The notes under the pieces were generated by a model that was not told the origin of the DNA, did not search any database, and saw only the letters and a list, made by a program, of their open reading frames with translations. Both the position numbers and the translations under genes were made by a program. From contig NZ_SCNL01000012.1 in assembly GCF_005502745.1 (NCBI RefSeq), positions 79,840 through 143,839 on the forward strand: a DNA stretch of 64,000 nt. Direction: 5' to 3'. Shown here piece by piece: positions 35,519-44,988 of this stretch. How positions within the stretch are numbered: the first letter of the stretch is position 1; each line of letters begins with the position of its first letter. The DNA is from Sphingomonas sp. 3P27F8 (GTDB lineage: Bacteria > Pseudomonadota > Alphaproteobacteria > Sphingomonadales > Sphingomonadaceae).

Positions 35519-35826
35519 GGCGGAACGATCAAGGTCGCCAAGGTCTGGAAGGCTATCGCGACGGCAAACAGGCCGGCTGCCAGTTGCGCCGCACGCCGAA
35601 CGAAGCGTGCACTATCGCCGTCGACTCGCGCGCGCGTGGCCAGCCACGCCGCGCTGCCGCATGCCGCGACGCTGACGGCGCCCCATAGCGGGCCGAGCGG
35701 TGGCCCGGCGGCCCCACATTGCAACCGCAGCGTCACCGACAGACCCTGCTGGAATAGCAGCCATGCGCCAGGCGGGACGATTCCGGCGAGCACCAGCCGG
35801 CTCCATGCGCGCGTCCTCAGGTCCAT
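35506..35826 (-). CDS. Small membrane protein of the oxidase operon
   Basis: 106 residues with three hydrophobic segments (LVLAGIVPPGAWLLFQ, PLWGAVSVAACGSAAWLA, LAAGLFAVAIAFQTLATLIV). It overlaps the subunit III gene by 10 bases and ctaG by 13. I do not recognise a family. The position between subunit III and CtaG suggests a subunit IV-like or assembly role. A longer upstream frame reads subunit III out of frame and was discarded. Confidence 0.65.
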   Translation of the reverse strand: MDLRTRAWSRLVLAGIVPPGAWLLFQQGLSVTLRLQCGAAGPPLGPLWGAVSVAACGSAAWLATRARVDGDSARFVRRAAQLAAGLFAVAIAFQTLATLIVPPCAR

Positions 35827-36434
35827 CGCGGCACCCAGTAGATCAACACGTAGATCGGCACCCATGCCAGCACGACGAAGGTCCAATATTCGCAATTGTC
35901 CTGGACGTCCGAAAACTGGTCGGGGTCGATCCGGTGCGTGTGCAGCCAGGCCGATTGCACGGCGGATTCGCCCAGTTCGGTAGTCAAATGCGACGTGTGC
36001 AGGACCATCAGCATCCAGACCGCCGACCCGTAAGCGTCCTGATCCCATCGGATGTTGAGATGATCGAGTTCGACGCCGCGGACGACGAGGAACATCAGGC
36101 CGGCGAGCGCCATAAGCAATGTACCGCGCCGGACGCCGGCGGCGTCCTTGGCCTTTGCCTTTCGCGATACCCAGAGATTGAGGGCCTCGCTGGTGAACAG
36201 GCCGACCGTAAACATCGTCGACCAGGCCAGGTCCGGAGGCGTGTCGCCCGCCGGCGGCCAGGATGGGCTTTCGCTCTGCAAATAGAGATAGACGGCCATG
36301 GCGAGCAGGAAGGCGGTGCCTTCGATCAGCATGAAGCCGATATTGCCCCACCATACGATGTTGCGAGGGCCCATGGCACAGTCGGGCAAATCGCTCACGT
36401 CGCCGACGATCGTGTAGGGTACCGGTTCGCTCAT
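35817..36434 (-). CDS. ctaE: Cytochrome c oxidase subunit III
   Basis: 205 residues and five predicted transmembrane helices, the short form of heme-copper oxidase subunit III. Typical parts are WWGNIGFMLIEGTAFLLAMAVYLY, FTSEALNLWVSRKA, HLNIRWDQDAYGSAVW, MLVLHTSHL-like MLMVLHTSHLTTEL and YWTFVVLAWVPIYVLIYW. It starts in an ATGA overlap with subunit I. It stabilises the oxygen-reducing core. Confidence 0.93.
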   Translation of the reverse strand: MSEPVPYTIVGDVSDLPDCAMGPRNIVWWGNIGFMLIEGTAFLLAMAVYLYLQSESPSWPPAGDTPPDLAWSTMFTVGLFTSEALNLWVSRKAKAKDAAGVRRGTLLMALAGLMFLVVRGVELDHLNIRWDQDAYGSAVWMLMVLHTSHLTTELGESAVQSAWLHTHRIDPDQFSDVQDNCEYWTFVVLAWVPIYVLIYWVPRWT

Positions 36435-38323
36435 GACCGCGTGACCTGTTGGTCGGTCGCATTAGCACGGGGCCGGTTCGGCCAGAACCAGACGATCAAG
36501 GTAAGGGCGACGGGAAGCGCTCCCCAGACCAAAGCCCAGGGCGTGAAGATGCTGGCGACGAACAATATCGATGTCGCAACAGCCGCGAGGAAGGGCCAGA
36601 TCGAGGGCGCCGGGCTCTTGTGCCGATATTGCGGTTCGGCGTTGACCGCGCTCGTCACGAGCACCTCGCGACACGTCGCGGACAGGCCGATCATGGCTTG
36701 CCGGCCATCGCGATCCCACAGCGGGGCGAGGCTGCGGACGACCGGCACCTCGTTGAAATTGTGCGCGCACGGCGGGGACTGCGTTGCCCATTCGAGCGTC
36801 GACCCACCCCAGGGATCGTCACCGGCGACCTTGCCGCGTTTCAGGCTCAGGAATGCATTGGCAACGAAAACGACGCCGCCCGCAGTGGAGATGAACGTGC
36901 CGATCGTGGCCACGAGATTGAGCGGCCCCCAGCCGGTTTCGGCCGGGTAGGTGTAGATGCGCCGCGGCATTCCTTCGAGACCGAGCAAGTGCATCGGAAA
37001 GAAGCCGACGTTGAACCCGACGATGATGAGTACGAAACTGACGACGCCCCAGCGCTCGGACATCAACCGTCCGGTGGCCTTGGGGTACCAATAACAAAAC
37101 GCACCGAACAACGGGAACATCGCGCCGCCGATCAGCACATAATGCAAGTGAGCCACGACGAAATAGGTATCGGTAAGCTGGAGATCGAGCGGGGCCGATG
37201 CCGTCATCACGCCCGACAGCCCGCCGATCACGAACGTGACGATGAAGCCGATGACCCAGAGCAACGGCGTCCTGAACATTGGTCGGCCGCTCCAGATCGT
37301 CGCGATCCAGCAGAAGATTTGCATGCCCGCGGGGAGCGCGATCGCCATGCTTGCCGCAGTATAGAAAGAGTTGCCCATCTTGGGCAGACCGACCGCGAAC
37401 ATGTGATGCACCCACAGGCCGAACGCCAGGACGGCGATCGCGAGCATCGACAGCACCATCGGGATATAGCCGAACACTGTCCGCCGCGAGAACGTCTCGG
37501 TAATCGCGGAAACGAAACCCAGGGCGGGAACGAAGATGATATAGACTTCGGGGTGCCCGAAGAACCAGAAGAGATGCTGGAACAACAATGTGTCCCCGCC
37601 GCCCGTTGGCGTGAAGAAATGAGTCGATACCAGGCGGTCCGCGATCAGCATGCTGGTCACCAGCATCACCGAGGGTAGTGCGAAGATCGTCATCAGGGAG
37701 GCGACCAGCATCGCCCAGATGAACAGGGGCATCTTCGCGAGCGTCATGCCCGGCGGCCGCATCTTGAGGATCGTCGCGACGATGTTCACCGAGGCAGCAA
37801 GGGCCGCGACCTCGCTGAACGTAATCATCTGAGCCCAGACATCGACGCGATGCCCCGGGGCATAGGCTGGGCCCGACAGCGGCGGATATTCGAACCATCC
37901 GAGATCGGGCGTCACATCGAGGGCGTGCGCGATCCACAGCATCAAGACGCCGCCCAGATAGAGCCAGTAGCTGAACGCGGCGAGGCGCGGATAGGCGACC
38001 GTGCGCGCGCCGAGCATCAACGGGACGAGCCACATCGCCATGGCTTCCATCACCGGTACCGACACCAGAAACAACATCGTTGAGCCGTGCAGCGCGAATG
38101 CTTCGTTGAACCCCTGCGGCCCCATCCTGCCCATGTTCGGCTGGCTCAGTTGCAGCCGCATATCGACCGCCAGCAGCCCGGCGATCGCGAGCAGCGCGAC
38201 GGCGGTCAGCACGTAGCGCGCGGCAATTCGCTTATGGTCGACCGTGGTGAGGAATCCCCAAATCCCCGGCGCGTCGCTCCAGGTCCTGAGAAGCGCGTGA
38301 TGGCGCTCGGCCTCGACGGTCAT
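36431..38323 (-). CDS. ctaD: Cytochrome c oxidase subunit I, aa3-type
   Basis: 630 residues. It is the catalytic heme-copper subunit reducing oxygen to water. Low-spin heme His lies in FALHGSTMLF; copper-B His and cross-linked Tyr lie in FGHPEVYIIFVPALG; VHHMF gives two more copper ligands; VVAHLHYVLIGG holds the heme ligands. The Glu in GHPEV marks an A1-type D-channel. About twelve helices are followed by a C-terminal extension with two more. ATGA overlaps link it to subunits II and III. Confidence 0.97.
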   Translation of the reverse strand: MTVEAERHHALLRTWSDAPGIWGFLTTVDHKRIAARYVLTAVALLAIAGLLAVDMRLQLSQPNMGRMGPQGFNEAFALHGSTMLFLVSVPVMEAMAMWLVPLMLGARTVAYPRLAAFSYWLYLGGVLMLWIAHALDVTPDLGWFEYPPLSGPAYAPGHRVDVWAQMITFSEVAALAASVNIVATILKMRPPGMTLAKMPLFIWAMLVASLMTIFALPSVMLVTSMLIADRLVSTHFFTPTGGGDTLLFQHLFWFFGHPEVYIIFVPALGFVSAITETFSRRTVFGYIPMVLSMLAIAVLAFGLWVHHMFAVGLPKMGNSFYTAASMAIALPAGMQIFCWIATIWSGRPMFRTPLLWVIGFIVTFVIGGLSGVMTASAPLDLQLTDTYFVVAHLHYVLIGGAMFPLFGAFCYWYPKATGRLMSERWGVVSFVLIIVGFNVGFFPMHLLGLEGMPRRIYTYPAETGWGPLNLVATIGTFISTAGGVVFVANAFLSLKRGKVAGDDPWGGSTLEWATQSPPCAHNFNEVPVVRSLAPLWDRDGRQAMIGLSATCREVLVTSAVNAEPQYRHKSPAPSIWPFLAAVATSILFVASIFTPWALVWGALPVALTLIVWFWPNRPRANATDQQVTRS

Positions 38324-39318
38324 TTGAGCGCCTCCAGATAACGTGCGACCGCCTCAGCACCGCGGGAATCGAGCGAGGTCGCGGGCATCAGCGTACCGGG
38401 CTTGATCGACTGGGGCTGCAGGATCCACCCCTCGATGTTGCCGCGATTGAGCGCGAGCGTTCCCGCCGCCATGCGCCGCCGCGCACCCAGATGGGTAAGG
38501 TCGGGCCCCGCGCGTCCCGCCGCCGCCGTACCGCGGACGGTGTGGCACGCCGCGCACTGCGTCGAGACAATGCGCATGCCTCGCGCCGCATCGACTCCGC
38601 TCGGGGACACGGCCGGCCGGGCCTGGTTTGCGAGCCACGCCCTAAAGTCCGCCTCGCTTTCGACCTTCACGTCGAACGCCATATGGGCGTGCTGGACGCC
38701 GCAGAATTCGGCGCATTGCCCACGAAACCACCCCAGTCGACGCGGCGTGAGATCGAGCACGTTCACCCGTCCCGGGATGACATCCATCTTGCCAGCAAGC
38801 GAGGGAACCCAGAAACTGTGGATCACGTCGTTCGATCCTAGCGTCACGCGGACGGTTCGACCCACCGGCAAATGGAGTTCGTTCGCGGTCTCGACCCATC
38901 GGCCGGTGGCGGGATCGCGATAGACGAAGCGCCACCACCATTGCTGCGCGGTGACGCGAACCTCGAGCGTCTCGCTGGGCTGCGCTGCCGCGAGATGCCG
39001 ATCGAGCACGAAGCTCGCAGTGATGAGAAGGCTCAGGCCGCAAAGGATCAGGACCGACCATGCGATCAGCCCGCGATGCAGGCCGGCGTCTGCGGGCTCG
39101 ACAACGGGGAGGTCCCCCGATTCTTGCACCCGCCGCCGCACAATACCGAGGGTCAGGAACGCGAGGACCAGCACATACATGGCCGCGCCGACGAACACGG
39201 TGAGCTTCAAGACATCGAGCAGTGCGTGCGCCTGGTAGCCGGCCGGTGCGAGCACCGAATTCGCGCCCGAACAGCCGCCAAGCGCGAGACATCCGGCAAG
39301 GCCCCAAGCCCTGTTCAC
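38320..39318 (-). CDS. ctaC: Cytochrome c oxidase subunit II fused to cytochrome c
   Basis: 332 residues. A lipoprotein-type signal (LALGGC) and two transmembrane helices precede the CuA domain: QQWWWRFVYRD, HSFWVPSLAGKMD, and CAEFCGVQHAHM with the CuA ligands. A fused heme c domain follows from about 245 (CAACH), as in caa3-type oxidases. The GTG at 39318 is chosen because it forms a GTGA overlap with the upstream cytochrome and yields the lipobox start. Confidence 0.95.
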   Translation of the reverse strand: MNRAWGLAGCLALGGCSGANSVLAPAGYQAHALLDVLKLTVFVGAAMYVLVLAFLTLGIVRRRVQESGDLPVVEPADAGLHRGLIAWSVLILCGLSLLITASFVLDRHLAAAQPSETLEVRVTAQQWWWRFVYRDPATGRWVETANELHLPVGRTVRVTLGSNDVIHSFWVPSLAGKMDVIPGRVNVLDLTPRRLGWFRGQCAEFCGVQHAHMAFDVKVESEADFRAWLANQARPAVSPSGVDAARGMRIVSTQCAACHTVRGTAAAGRAGPDLTHLGARRRMAAGTLALNRGNIEGWILQPQSIKPGTLMPATSLDSRGAEAVARYLEALK

Positions 39319-39794
39319 TCGACAGGACCCGACCAATTGTCCGCCTGCGGCTCGCCGGCCTGGTCGAGATCCTGGCGGCGGCGCTTCGCCGGATCGATCT
39401 GGTTCAAGCTACGCACATAGGCGCTGAGCTGCCACAATTGTTCGGGCGGTATGCTCTGTCCAGGCTTGACCGTCAGTCCGCCATGACCGGCGATCGTCCG
39501 GTAGACCTGGTCGAATTCTCCCCCATAGACCCATTTCTTGTCTGCCAGATCGCGGCCGCCGCCGCCACGTTGGGCGTGACACGCGCTGCACCCATACCAG
39601 GCGAAATACCGGCCTCCCTGCGACAGCTGATAGGAATTGTTCTCGTAAGCGGATATGCGCGGATCCTCCGGTCCGGTGGGGGGCGTTTGCGGTTGCGACG
39701 GCGCCGCCGGCCGCTTCTCGGCGCTGCAGGCGGCGACGGCGGCCAGGACGGCGCAGATCGCTAGCATGCCCAGCCTTGCCGCGCTCGATTGCAT
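39315..39794 (-). CDS. Cytochrome c lipoprotein, first gene of oxidase operon
   Basis: 159 residues. The signal with lipobox VAAC is followed by a Pro-rich linker and a heme c site CSACH near residue 71 (FAWYGCSACHAQRGGGGRD), then PEQLWQLSAYVRSL. It is probably a periplasmic membrane-tethered electron donor to the oxidase. GGAGGAGCTG before ATG 39794 sets the start. It is translationally coupled to ctaC. Confidence 0.9.
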   Translation of the reverse strand: MQSSAARLGMLAICAVLAAVAACSAEKRPAAPSQPQTPPTGPEDPRISAYENNSYQLSQGGRYFAWYGCSACHAQRGGGGRDLADKKWVYGGEFDQVYRTIAGHGGLTVKPGQSIPPEQLWQLSAYVRSLNQIDPAKRRRQDLDQAGEPQADNWSGPVE

Positions 39795-39895
39795 CAGCTC
39801 CTCCACACAACCCCGCCCGCCGACAGACTAGGGCGATATTGTCGGGACGCGTTATCCTGCGTCAATTTTCCTGCCCTTCTTTACGTGCGCGGCGG

Positions 39896-41116
39896 TCAGA
39901 GCGGCGGCGGGACTTTCGGAAAGGCAAACTGGATCGCGGGTCCATCGGCCGGCGGATCGACCCGCAGCCAGGTATCGGCCGCCAGCACACTCGACAGAAC
40001 GTGCGACCTTTGATCGAGACCGGTATCGACCCCGACGAGTTGCTCGCCGTCCCGGCGCGCGCGGCCGCGCAGGAACAGGGTCGTTCCGGCGCGCCCGACC
40101 TGGCTGTCCGCGACCGGGCGACCGGATTCCGGGGCCAGCCCGGCCATGGCCCGTATCGCCGACATGACGAAAAATCTGAACGCCACCAACGCCGCCACGG
40201 GATTGCCCGGCAGGCCGAAATACGGTCGGCCATCGGGCAGCGTGGCGAACAAGAGGGGTTTGCCGGGGCGCATGTTCACACCGTGGAAGTGCACACGTCC
40301 ACCACCCGCTTCGAGCCTTGTACGCACCAGGTCGAAAGCGCCGCCCGACACGCCGCCGGTCGATAGCACCAGATCCGCGTCGGTCGCGGCAATCGCGGCG
40401 TCGAGCATTGCGTCCGTCGAGCTACAGGTGTCCTGCGCGGTGCCGAGAATATCGATCTGCAATCCAAGGCCCGTCGCGAGGGCTTCGATCATCGGCGAAT
40501 TGCTGTCGACGACCGCCGCGCTGTTGGCAAGGTCTCGACAGGACGGTGCCAATTCACTGCCGGTCGAGAACAGAAGCAGCCGCGGGCGGCGACGGACGGT
40601 CAGCGCGTCGATCCCGCATCCGATCAGCGCACCAATCGCGTCCGCCGTCAGGTCGGTGTCGCGAGCCAAAGCGACCTCGCCGGCGCGGAAGTCCTCGCCG
40701 GCCAGCCGGACATTGAGCATCGCGGCAACAGGCTCCGACAGCCGAAGCGCGTCACCGACGATGGCGGCGCGTTCGTGTATCACCACCGTATCCGCTCCCG
40801 CCGGGATGGGCGCCCCCGTCGCGATGCCTACCGCCGTCATCGGGCACATCGGCGGCGCTTGATCGCCGGCCCGGACGAGCTTGGCGATCCGCATGTCGAC
40901 AGGGTTCGACGGGGACGCGGCGAGCGTATCGCGCGACGCGATCGCATAGCCATCCATCGCCGAGGAGGGGAAGCGGGGCACGTCGATGGTCGCTCGACTA
41001 TCCTCCGCCAGTCGCCTCCCCAGGGCGCGCCGTGTCGGGACAAGCTCCCGGCCGAGCGCCGCGACGGTCGCCCGTATCGTGTCCAGCGCCTCGTCCACAG
41101 ACGGCCGTTCAGTCAT
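39896..41116 (-). CDS. moeA: Molybdopterin molybdotransferase MoeA
   Basis: 406 residues. It inserts molybdate into adenylylated molybdopterin. Visible are VPRFPSSAMDGYAI near residue 45, GIATGAPIPAGADTVV, FSTGSELAP, the active-site loop STGGVSGGAFD, GVNMRPGKPL and YFGLPGNPVAALVAF. It is the last gene of the operon and overlaps mobA by 8 bases. The ATG at 41116 is chosen; upstream sequence belongs to mobA. Confidence 0.95.
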   Translation of the reverse strand: MTERPSVDEALDTIRATVAALGRELVPTRRALGRRLAEDSRATIDVPRFPSSAMDGYAIASRDTLAASPSNPVDMRIAKLVRAGDQAPPMCPMTAVGIATGAPIPAGADTVVIHERAAIVGDALRLSEPVAAMLNVRLAGEDFRAGEVALARDTDLTADAIGALIGCGIDALTVRRRPRLLLFSTGSELAPSCRDLANSAAVVDSNSPMIEALATGLGLQIDILGTAQDTCSSTDAMLDAAIAATDADLVLSTGGVSGGAFDLVRTRLEAGGGRVHFHGVNMRPGKPLLFATLPDGRPYFGLPGNPVAALVAFRFFVMSAIRAMAGLAPESGRPVADSQVGRAGTTLFLRGRARRDGEQLVGVDTGLDQRSHVLSSVLAADTWLRVDPPADGPAIQFAFPKVPPPL

Positions 41117-41645
41117 TGCGGAACTCCGCCTGCCGGAGGTCGTGGAGTGTGTTGATGTTGACGATCGCGCCGTACGGAACAGGCCGGGCGCCCGCGACCG
41201 TAGCCCAGAGGCGAACCGATCGATCGCTCGTCGTGGCAAGGTGCCTATCGAGCACACTCGCCAGCGCGGACGGCCAACAGCCGATCACCGGCAGATCGGC
41301 AAGAAAGGCAGGCGGCCCGGCCGCGATCAGCACGGAGGCAAGATCGGCCGGCAGATCAGGCGCATCGCACGGCACGGCCAAGACCAGCCCAAACCCGTGC
41401 GCCTCGGCATGATGCAGGGCGGCATTGAGCCCGCCGAGCGGACCGAGATGCGGAGCCGGGCGGTCCGTCGCCGAGATGTGATCGGCCCAGGTGCGGCCGC
41501 AGATGATGACGCGGTCGACCTGCGCGGCGAGACGCTCGATCACCCGATCGATCAATTGCTCGCCGTGAAAGGTCGCAACTGCCTTGTCGCTGCCGAAGCG
41601 TCGTCCCAGGCCCCCGGCGAGGACCGCGCCGAGAATGCGGGTCAC
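41109..41645 (-). CDS. mobA: Molybdenum cofactor guanylyltransferase MobA
   Basis: 178 residues. It converts Mo-molybdopterin to the guanine dinucleotide form used by bis-MGD enzymes. The nucleotide motif LAGGLGRRFGSDKA is at residue 9, followed by GPLGGLNAALHHA and VPCDAPDLP. It starts at GTG in a GTGA overlap with fdhD. The product matches the need of the FDH-like enzyme encoded upstream. Confidence 0.93.
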   Translation of the reverse strand: MTRILGAVLAGGLGRRFGSDKAVATFHGEQLIDRVIERLAAQVDRVIICGRTWADHISATDRPAPHLGPLGGLNAALHHAEAHGFGLVLAVPCDAPDLPADLASVLIAAGPPAFLADLPVIGCWPSALASVLDRHLATTSDRSVRLWATVAGARPVPYGAIVNINTLHDLRQAEFRND

Positions 41646-42421
41646 GGTACCGTCGCCAGTAGCGCGTCGGGTCTGACGACGACCCTCAAGGGCAAAGCCG
41701 CCGCGCGCGCGCGGTCGAGTGCGAGGCTGGTCGGCGCGGAAATCGTCGCCAGCATCGGACAGCCGGCGAGTACCGCCTTTTCGACCAGTTCGAACGAGCA
41801 GCGCGAGGTGAGCAGAGCAAATCCCCCTGCCCATTCTTCGCCGCTCCGCAGCATGGCGCCGATCAGCTTGTCGAAAGCATTGTGCCGGCCGACATCCTCG
41901 CGCACGAGCCGCACTTCGCCGTCCGCCGCACAGCAGGCCGCGGCATGGACCGCTCGTGTTGCCGCGTTGAGCGGCTGCACCCGATCGAGCGTATCGAGCG
42001 CTCGAAAAATCGCCGCATCGTCGCCGGCCCATTTCGCCGTCAGGACCGGGAGCGGTCGCATCGCCTGTTCGAGATTTTCGATCCCGCACAGGCCGCAGGA
42101 GGATTCCGAGACCCGATGCCGCACGCGGTCGACGATGCGGTCGCCGACGCGGTTCGCGAGCGACGCCCGCAGCACGGTCCCGTGCCCGGTGGCATGAGCC
42201 TCGATGCCGATCACGTCGTCCGCCTGATCGATCAACCGTTCGGCAAGCGCAAAACCAACGACGAGATCGTCGAGATCGCCGGGCGTCGCCATGAGCACCG
42301 CATAGCCGATGCCGTTGAATTCGAGCGCAACCGGCGCTTCGACCGCGATGGCACGGACCGTCTCTTCCCAAGCGCCCTCGCGGGCGACGGCTGTGAACTT
42401 ATGGTTTTGCGTGCCAGCCAC
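41642..42421 (-). CDS. fdhD: Formate dehydrogenase sulfurtransferase FdhD
   Basis: 259 residues from the GTG at 42421, 12 bases after the FDH-like gene, with GAG upstream; the exact start is uncertain because the frame stays open further up. FdhD passes sulfur from IscS to the molybdenum centre of formate dehydrogenases. The redox motif SCGLCG is present (about residue 110), with VREDVGRHNAFDKLIGAML and LTSRCSFELVEKA typical of the family. Confidence 0.92.
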   Translation of the reverse strand: MAGTQNHKFTAVAREGAWEETVRAIAVEAPVALEFNGIGYAVLMATPGDLDDLVVGFALAERLIDQADDVIGIEAHATGHGTVLRASLANRVGDRIVDRVRHRVSESSCGLCGIENLEQAMRPLPVLTAKWAGDDAAIFRALDTLDRVQPLNAATRAVHAAACCAADGEVRLVREDVGRHNAFDKLIGAMLRSGEEWAGGFALLTSRCSFELVEKAVLAGCPMLATISAPTSLALDRARAAALPLRVVVRPDALLATVP

Positions 42422-42432
42422 GCGGTGCTCGA

Positions 42433-44721
42433 TCAGACCGCGATCCGAACGGGGACCGACTTCGCCGCCGGCACGTGGCTCTCCTCGGCATGATGCTCGA
42501 CTGGCATGAGCACATTGCACTCCGGATAATAGGCGCCGAGACAGCCGCGGGGAATGTCGTACGGCGTGACGATCAAGCCTTCGCGGCGCCGGGTCTTGCC
42601 GTCCCCCGCGTCGCTTTCGAGCGCGACGATCTGGCCTTCGCTGAGGCCAGCCAAGGCGATGTCAGCGACATTCATGAAGAGGACATCGCGTGTTCCCTTC
42701 ACGCCGCGAAACCGGTCATGATAGCCATAGATCGTCGTGTTGAACTGATCGTTGGAACGCAGCGTTATCAGCCTGAAGCGACCCGCCGCGTCGGCAAAGC
42801 CGGTAGCAGACAAGCCCTCGGGCACAAGAAATTCGGCCTTTTTGCTCGGCGTCAGCCAGATCCGTTCCGCCGCCTTGTTGCCCTTCCAGAAACCGCCCGG
42901 CGTAAACAGCCGCTTATTGAACGCCGGGAAGATCGCCGGGTAGGTTTGTTCGATCGCGTCGCGGATCGTTCCGTAGTCCGCGACCCACGCGTCCCAATTC
43001 ACCTTGGGATTGTCCGGCAGGATGCGCTTGGCGAGTTCGGCGACGATCGCCGGCTCCGAAAGGAGATGCTGACTGGCGGGAGTCGCCTTGCCGCGCGAGC
43101 CGTGAATGCAACTCGTCGAATCCTCGACTGACACGGCCTGGGGTCCGCTTGCCTGAACATCCTCCTCGATCCGGCCGAGGCATGGCAGCAGATAGGTCAC
43201 CTTACCTGGAAAAAGGTGGTTGCGGTTGAGCTTCGTTGCGATCTGCACCGACAGGTCGAGCCGTGGCCAGGCCTCCTCCATCGCGGTCGTTTCGGGAACC
43301 GCGCGGAGAAAGTTGCCGCCGAGCGCGACGAACGCCTTGACCGATCCGTCGATTACGCCCCGGCAACTTTCGACCGTGTCGAGCCCTTTCTCGCGCGGCG
43401 CGGTGAAGCCGTACTGCTCCTCGAGCCTCGCGACGGGGACCAGTTCGGTTTTCTCGGTGATGCCGACGGTGCGCTGTCCCTGAACGTTGGAGTGGCCGCG
43501 AACCGGCGTCGGACCCGCGCCCGGTTTGCCGATATTGCCACGCAGCAGGAGCAGATTGACGAGCATGCGAACGTTCTCGACGCCCTTGACGTGCTGGGTC
43601 AGTCCCATGCCGTACATCGCCATGACCGCCTCGCCTTTGGCATAGATGCGCGCCGACACTTCGAGCTCGGCCCTCGGCAATCCCGACTCACGCTCGATAT
43701 CGTCCCAGGACGCCGCGCGAACGGCGCTGACGAACGCGCCGAAGCCGTTGGTATGGGCCTTGATGAAATCGAGGTCGAGCACGGGTGGCTGGGCGTTAGC
43801 CACGGCCTGGTCGTTCCACTCGACGAGGAACTTGGCGATTCCCATCATCGCCGCGATATCGCCTCCGGCCTTGACCTGATGATATTGGGTCGAGATCGCC
43901 GTTTCTTTCAACGTCGCCATTTCGATCGGGTTTTGCGGGTCGGTGAACCGCTCGAGACCCCTCTCCTTGAGCGGATTGAAGGTTACGATCTCGACCCCGC
44001 GCTTGCGGCACCGGCGCAAGTCATGAAGCATGCGCGGCGCGTTCGACCCGACATTCTGACCGAAGAAGAAGATGGTGTCGCAGGCATCGAAGTCCGACAG
44101 CTGCGTGGTACCGACCGGAACGCCGATGGCGGCTTTCAAGCCGACCGACGTGGATTCATGACACATGTTCGAACTGTCGGGGAGATTCTGATTGCCGTAC
44201 ATGCGCGCCATCAGGCCGTACATGTAGGACGCCTCGAGGCTGGTCCGCCCCGACGAGTAGAAGACTACCGACTTCGGTGGCAGTGCTGCGAGGACGCTGC
44301 CGATCTCGTCGAACGCTTCCGTCCAGGAGCATCCGACATATCTGTCGGTGTCCGGATCGTAGCGCAGCGGATGCGTGAGCCGGCCTTGCTGCTCCAGATC
44401 ATAGTCGCGCCATGACCGTAGTTCGCCAAGCGTATGCTCGGCGAAGAAGGCCGGCGTGGTGCGCAGCGACGTCAGCTCCCACGCGGTCGCCTTCGCACCT
44501 TCTTCGCAAAATTCGGCCGGATGATGATCGGCCGGCTTCGCCCAGGCGCGACTGACGCACGCGAAGCCGTCGGGTTTGTTCTGGCGCGACAATTCACGCA
44601 GCACCTCGGGGTGGATACGCTCGCGTGGTAGGATCTCGGCAAGCGATCGGACAGAGCCCCAGCCGCCCGCCGGCCCCTTGAACGGCTTGATTTGCGGATC
44701 GTCGGATTTCTGCCTGGCCAT
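42433..44721 (-). CDS. FdhF/YdeP family molybdopterin oxidoreductase
   Basis: 762 residues, the usual length of FdhF/YdeP-type enzymes related to formate dehydrogenase. Cofactor-domain signatures are SSGRTSLEASYMYGLMARM, NMCHESTSVGLKAAIG, FFFGQNVGSNAPRML, LLLLRGNIGKPGAG and LRSNDQFNTTIYGYHDRFRGV. The N-terminal region should carry CxxC...C for a [4Fe-4S] cluster, but reads CVSRAWAKPADHHPAEFC. The second Cys is Arg (CGC), one base from TGC. Maturation genes fdhD, mobA and moeA follow in the same operon. The real substrate of this family is uncertain. Confidence 0.9.
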   Translation of the reverse strand: MARQKSDDPQIKPFKGPAGGWGSVRSLAEILPRERIHPEVLRELSRQNKPDGFACVSRAWAKPADHHPAEFCEEGAKATAWELTSLRTTPAFFAEHTLGELRSWRDYDLEQQGRLTHPLRYDPDTDRYVGCSWTEAFDEIGSVLAALPPKSVVFYSSGRTSLEASYMYGLMARMYGNQNLPDSSNMCHESTSVGLKAAIGVPVGTTQLSDFDACDTIFFFGQNVGSNAPRMLHDLRRCRKRGVEIVTFNPLKERGLERFTDPQNPIEMATLKETAISTQYHQVKAGGDIAAMMGIAKFLVEWNDQAVANAQPPVLDLDFIKAHTNGFGAFVSAVRAASWDDIERESGLPRAELEVSARIYAKGEAVMAMYGMGLTQHVKGVENVRMLVNLLLLRGNIGKPGAGPTPVRGHSNVQGQRTVGITEKTELVPVARLEEQYGFTAPREKGLDTVESCRGVIDGSVKAFVALGGNFLRAVPETTAMEEAWPRLDLSVQIATKLNRNHLFPGKVTYLLPCLGRIEEDVQASGPQAVSVEDSTSCIHGSRGKATPASQHLLSEPAIVAELAKRILPDNPKVNWDAWVADYGTIRDAIEQTYPAIFPAFNKRLFTPGGFWKGNKAAERIWLTPSKKAEFLVPEGLSATGFADAAGRFRLITLRSNDQFNTTIYGYHDRFRGVKGTRDVLFMNVADIALAGLSEGQIVALESDAGDGKTRRREGLIVTPYDIPRGCLGAYYPECNVLMPVEHHAEESHVPAAKSVPVRIAV

Positions 44722-44988
44722 CTGGATCGTCTCCGCGAAACGGCTTGCCGCCCTTCCGGCTTAACGGGCCGTCGCGCTGTTGGTTCATGCGCCTGGAAAG
44801 ACGGCGAATCCAGATCAATCGCCAGCGATCGCGACAACCTCGATCAACGTAGCGCCCCGAGGAACGGGGCGCCTGTCCATACGGCCGCAGATTCGTGTTA
44901 ACTCAAATTAACTTCCGGATTTGGCGACGAAATTCGGGGAACGGTGGCCCCTCCCGATAGTCCTTCCTGCGGTTACGGGAGACAGCAG

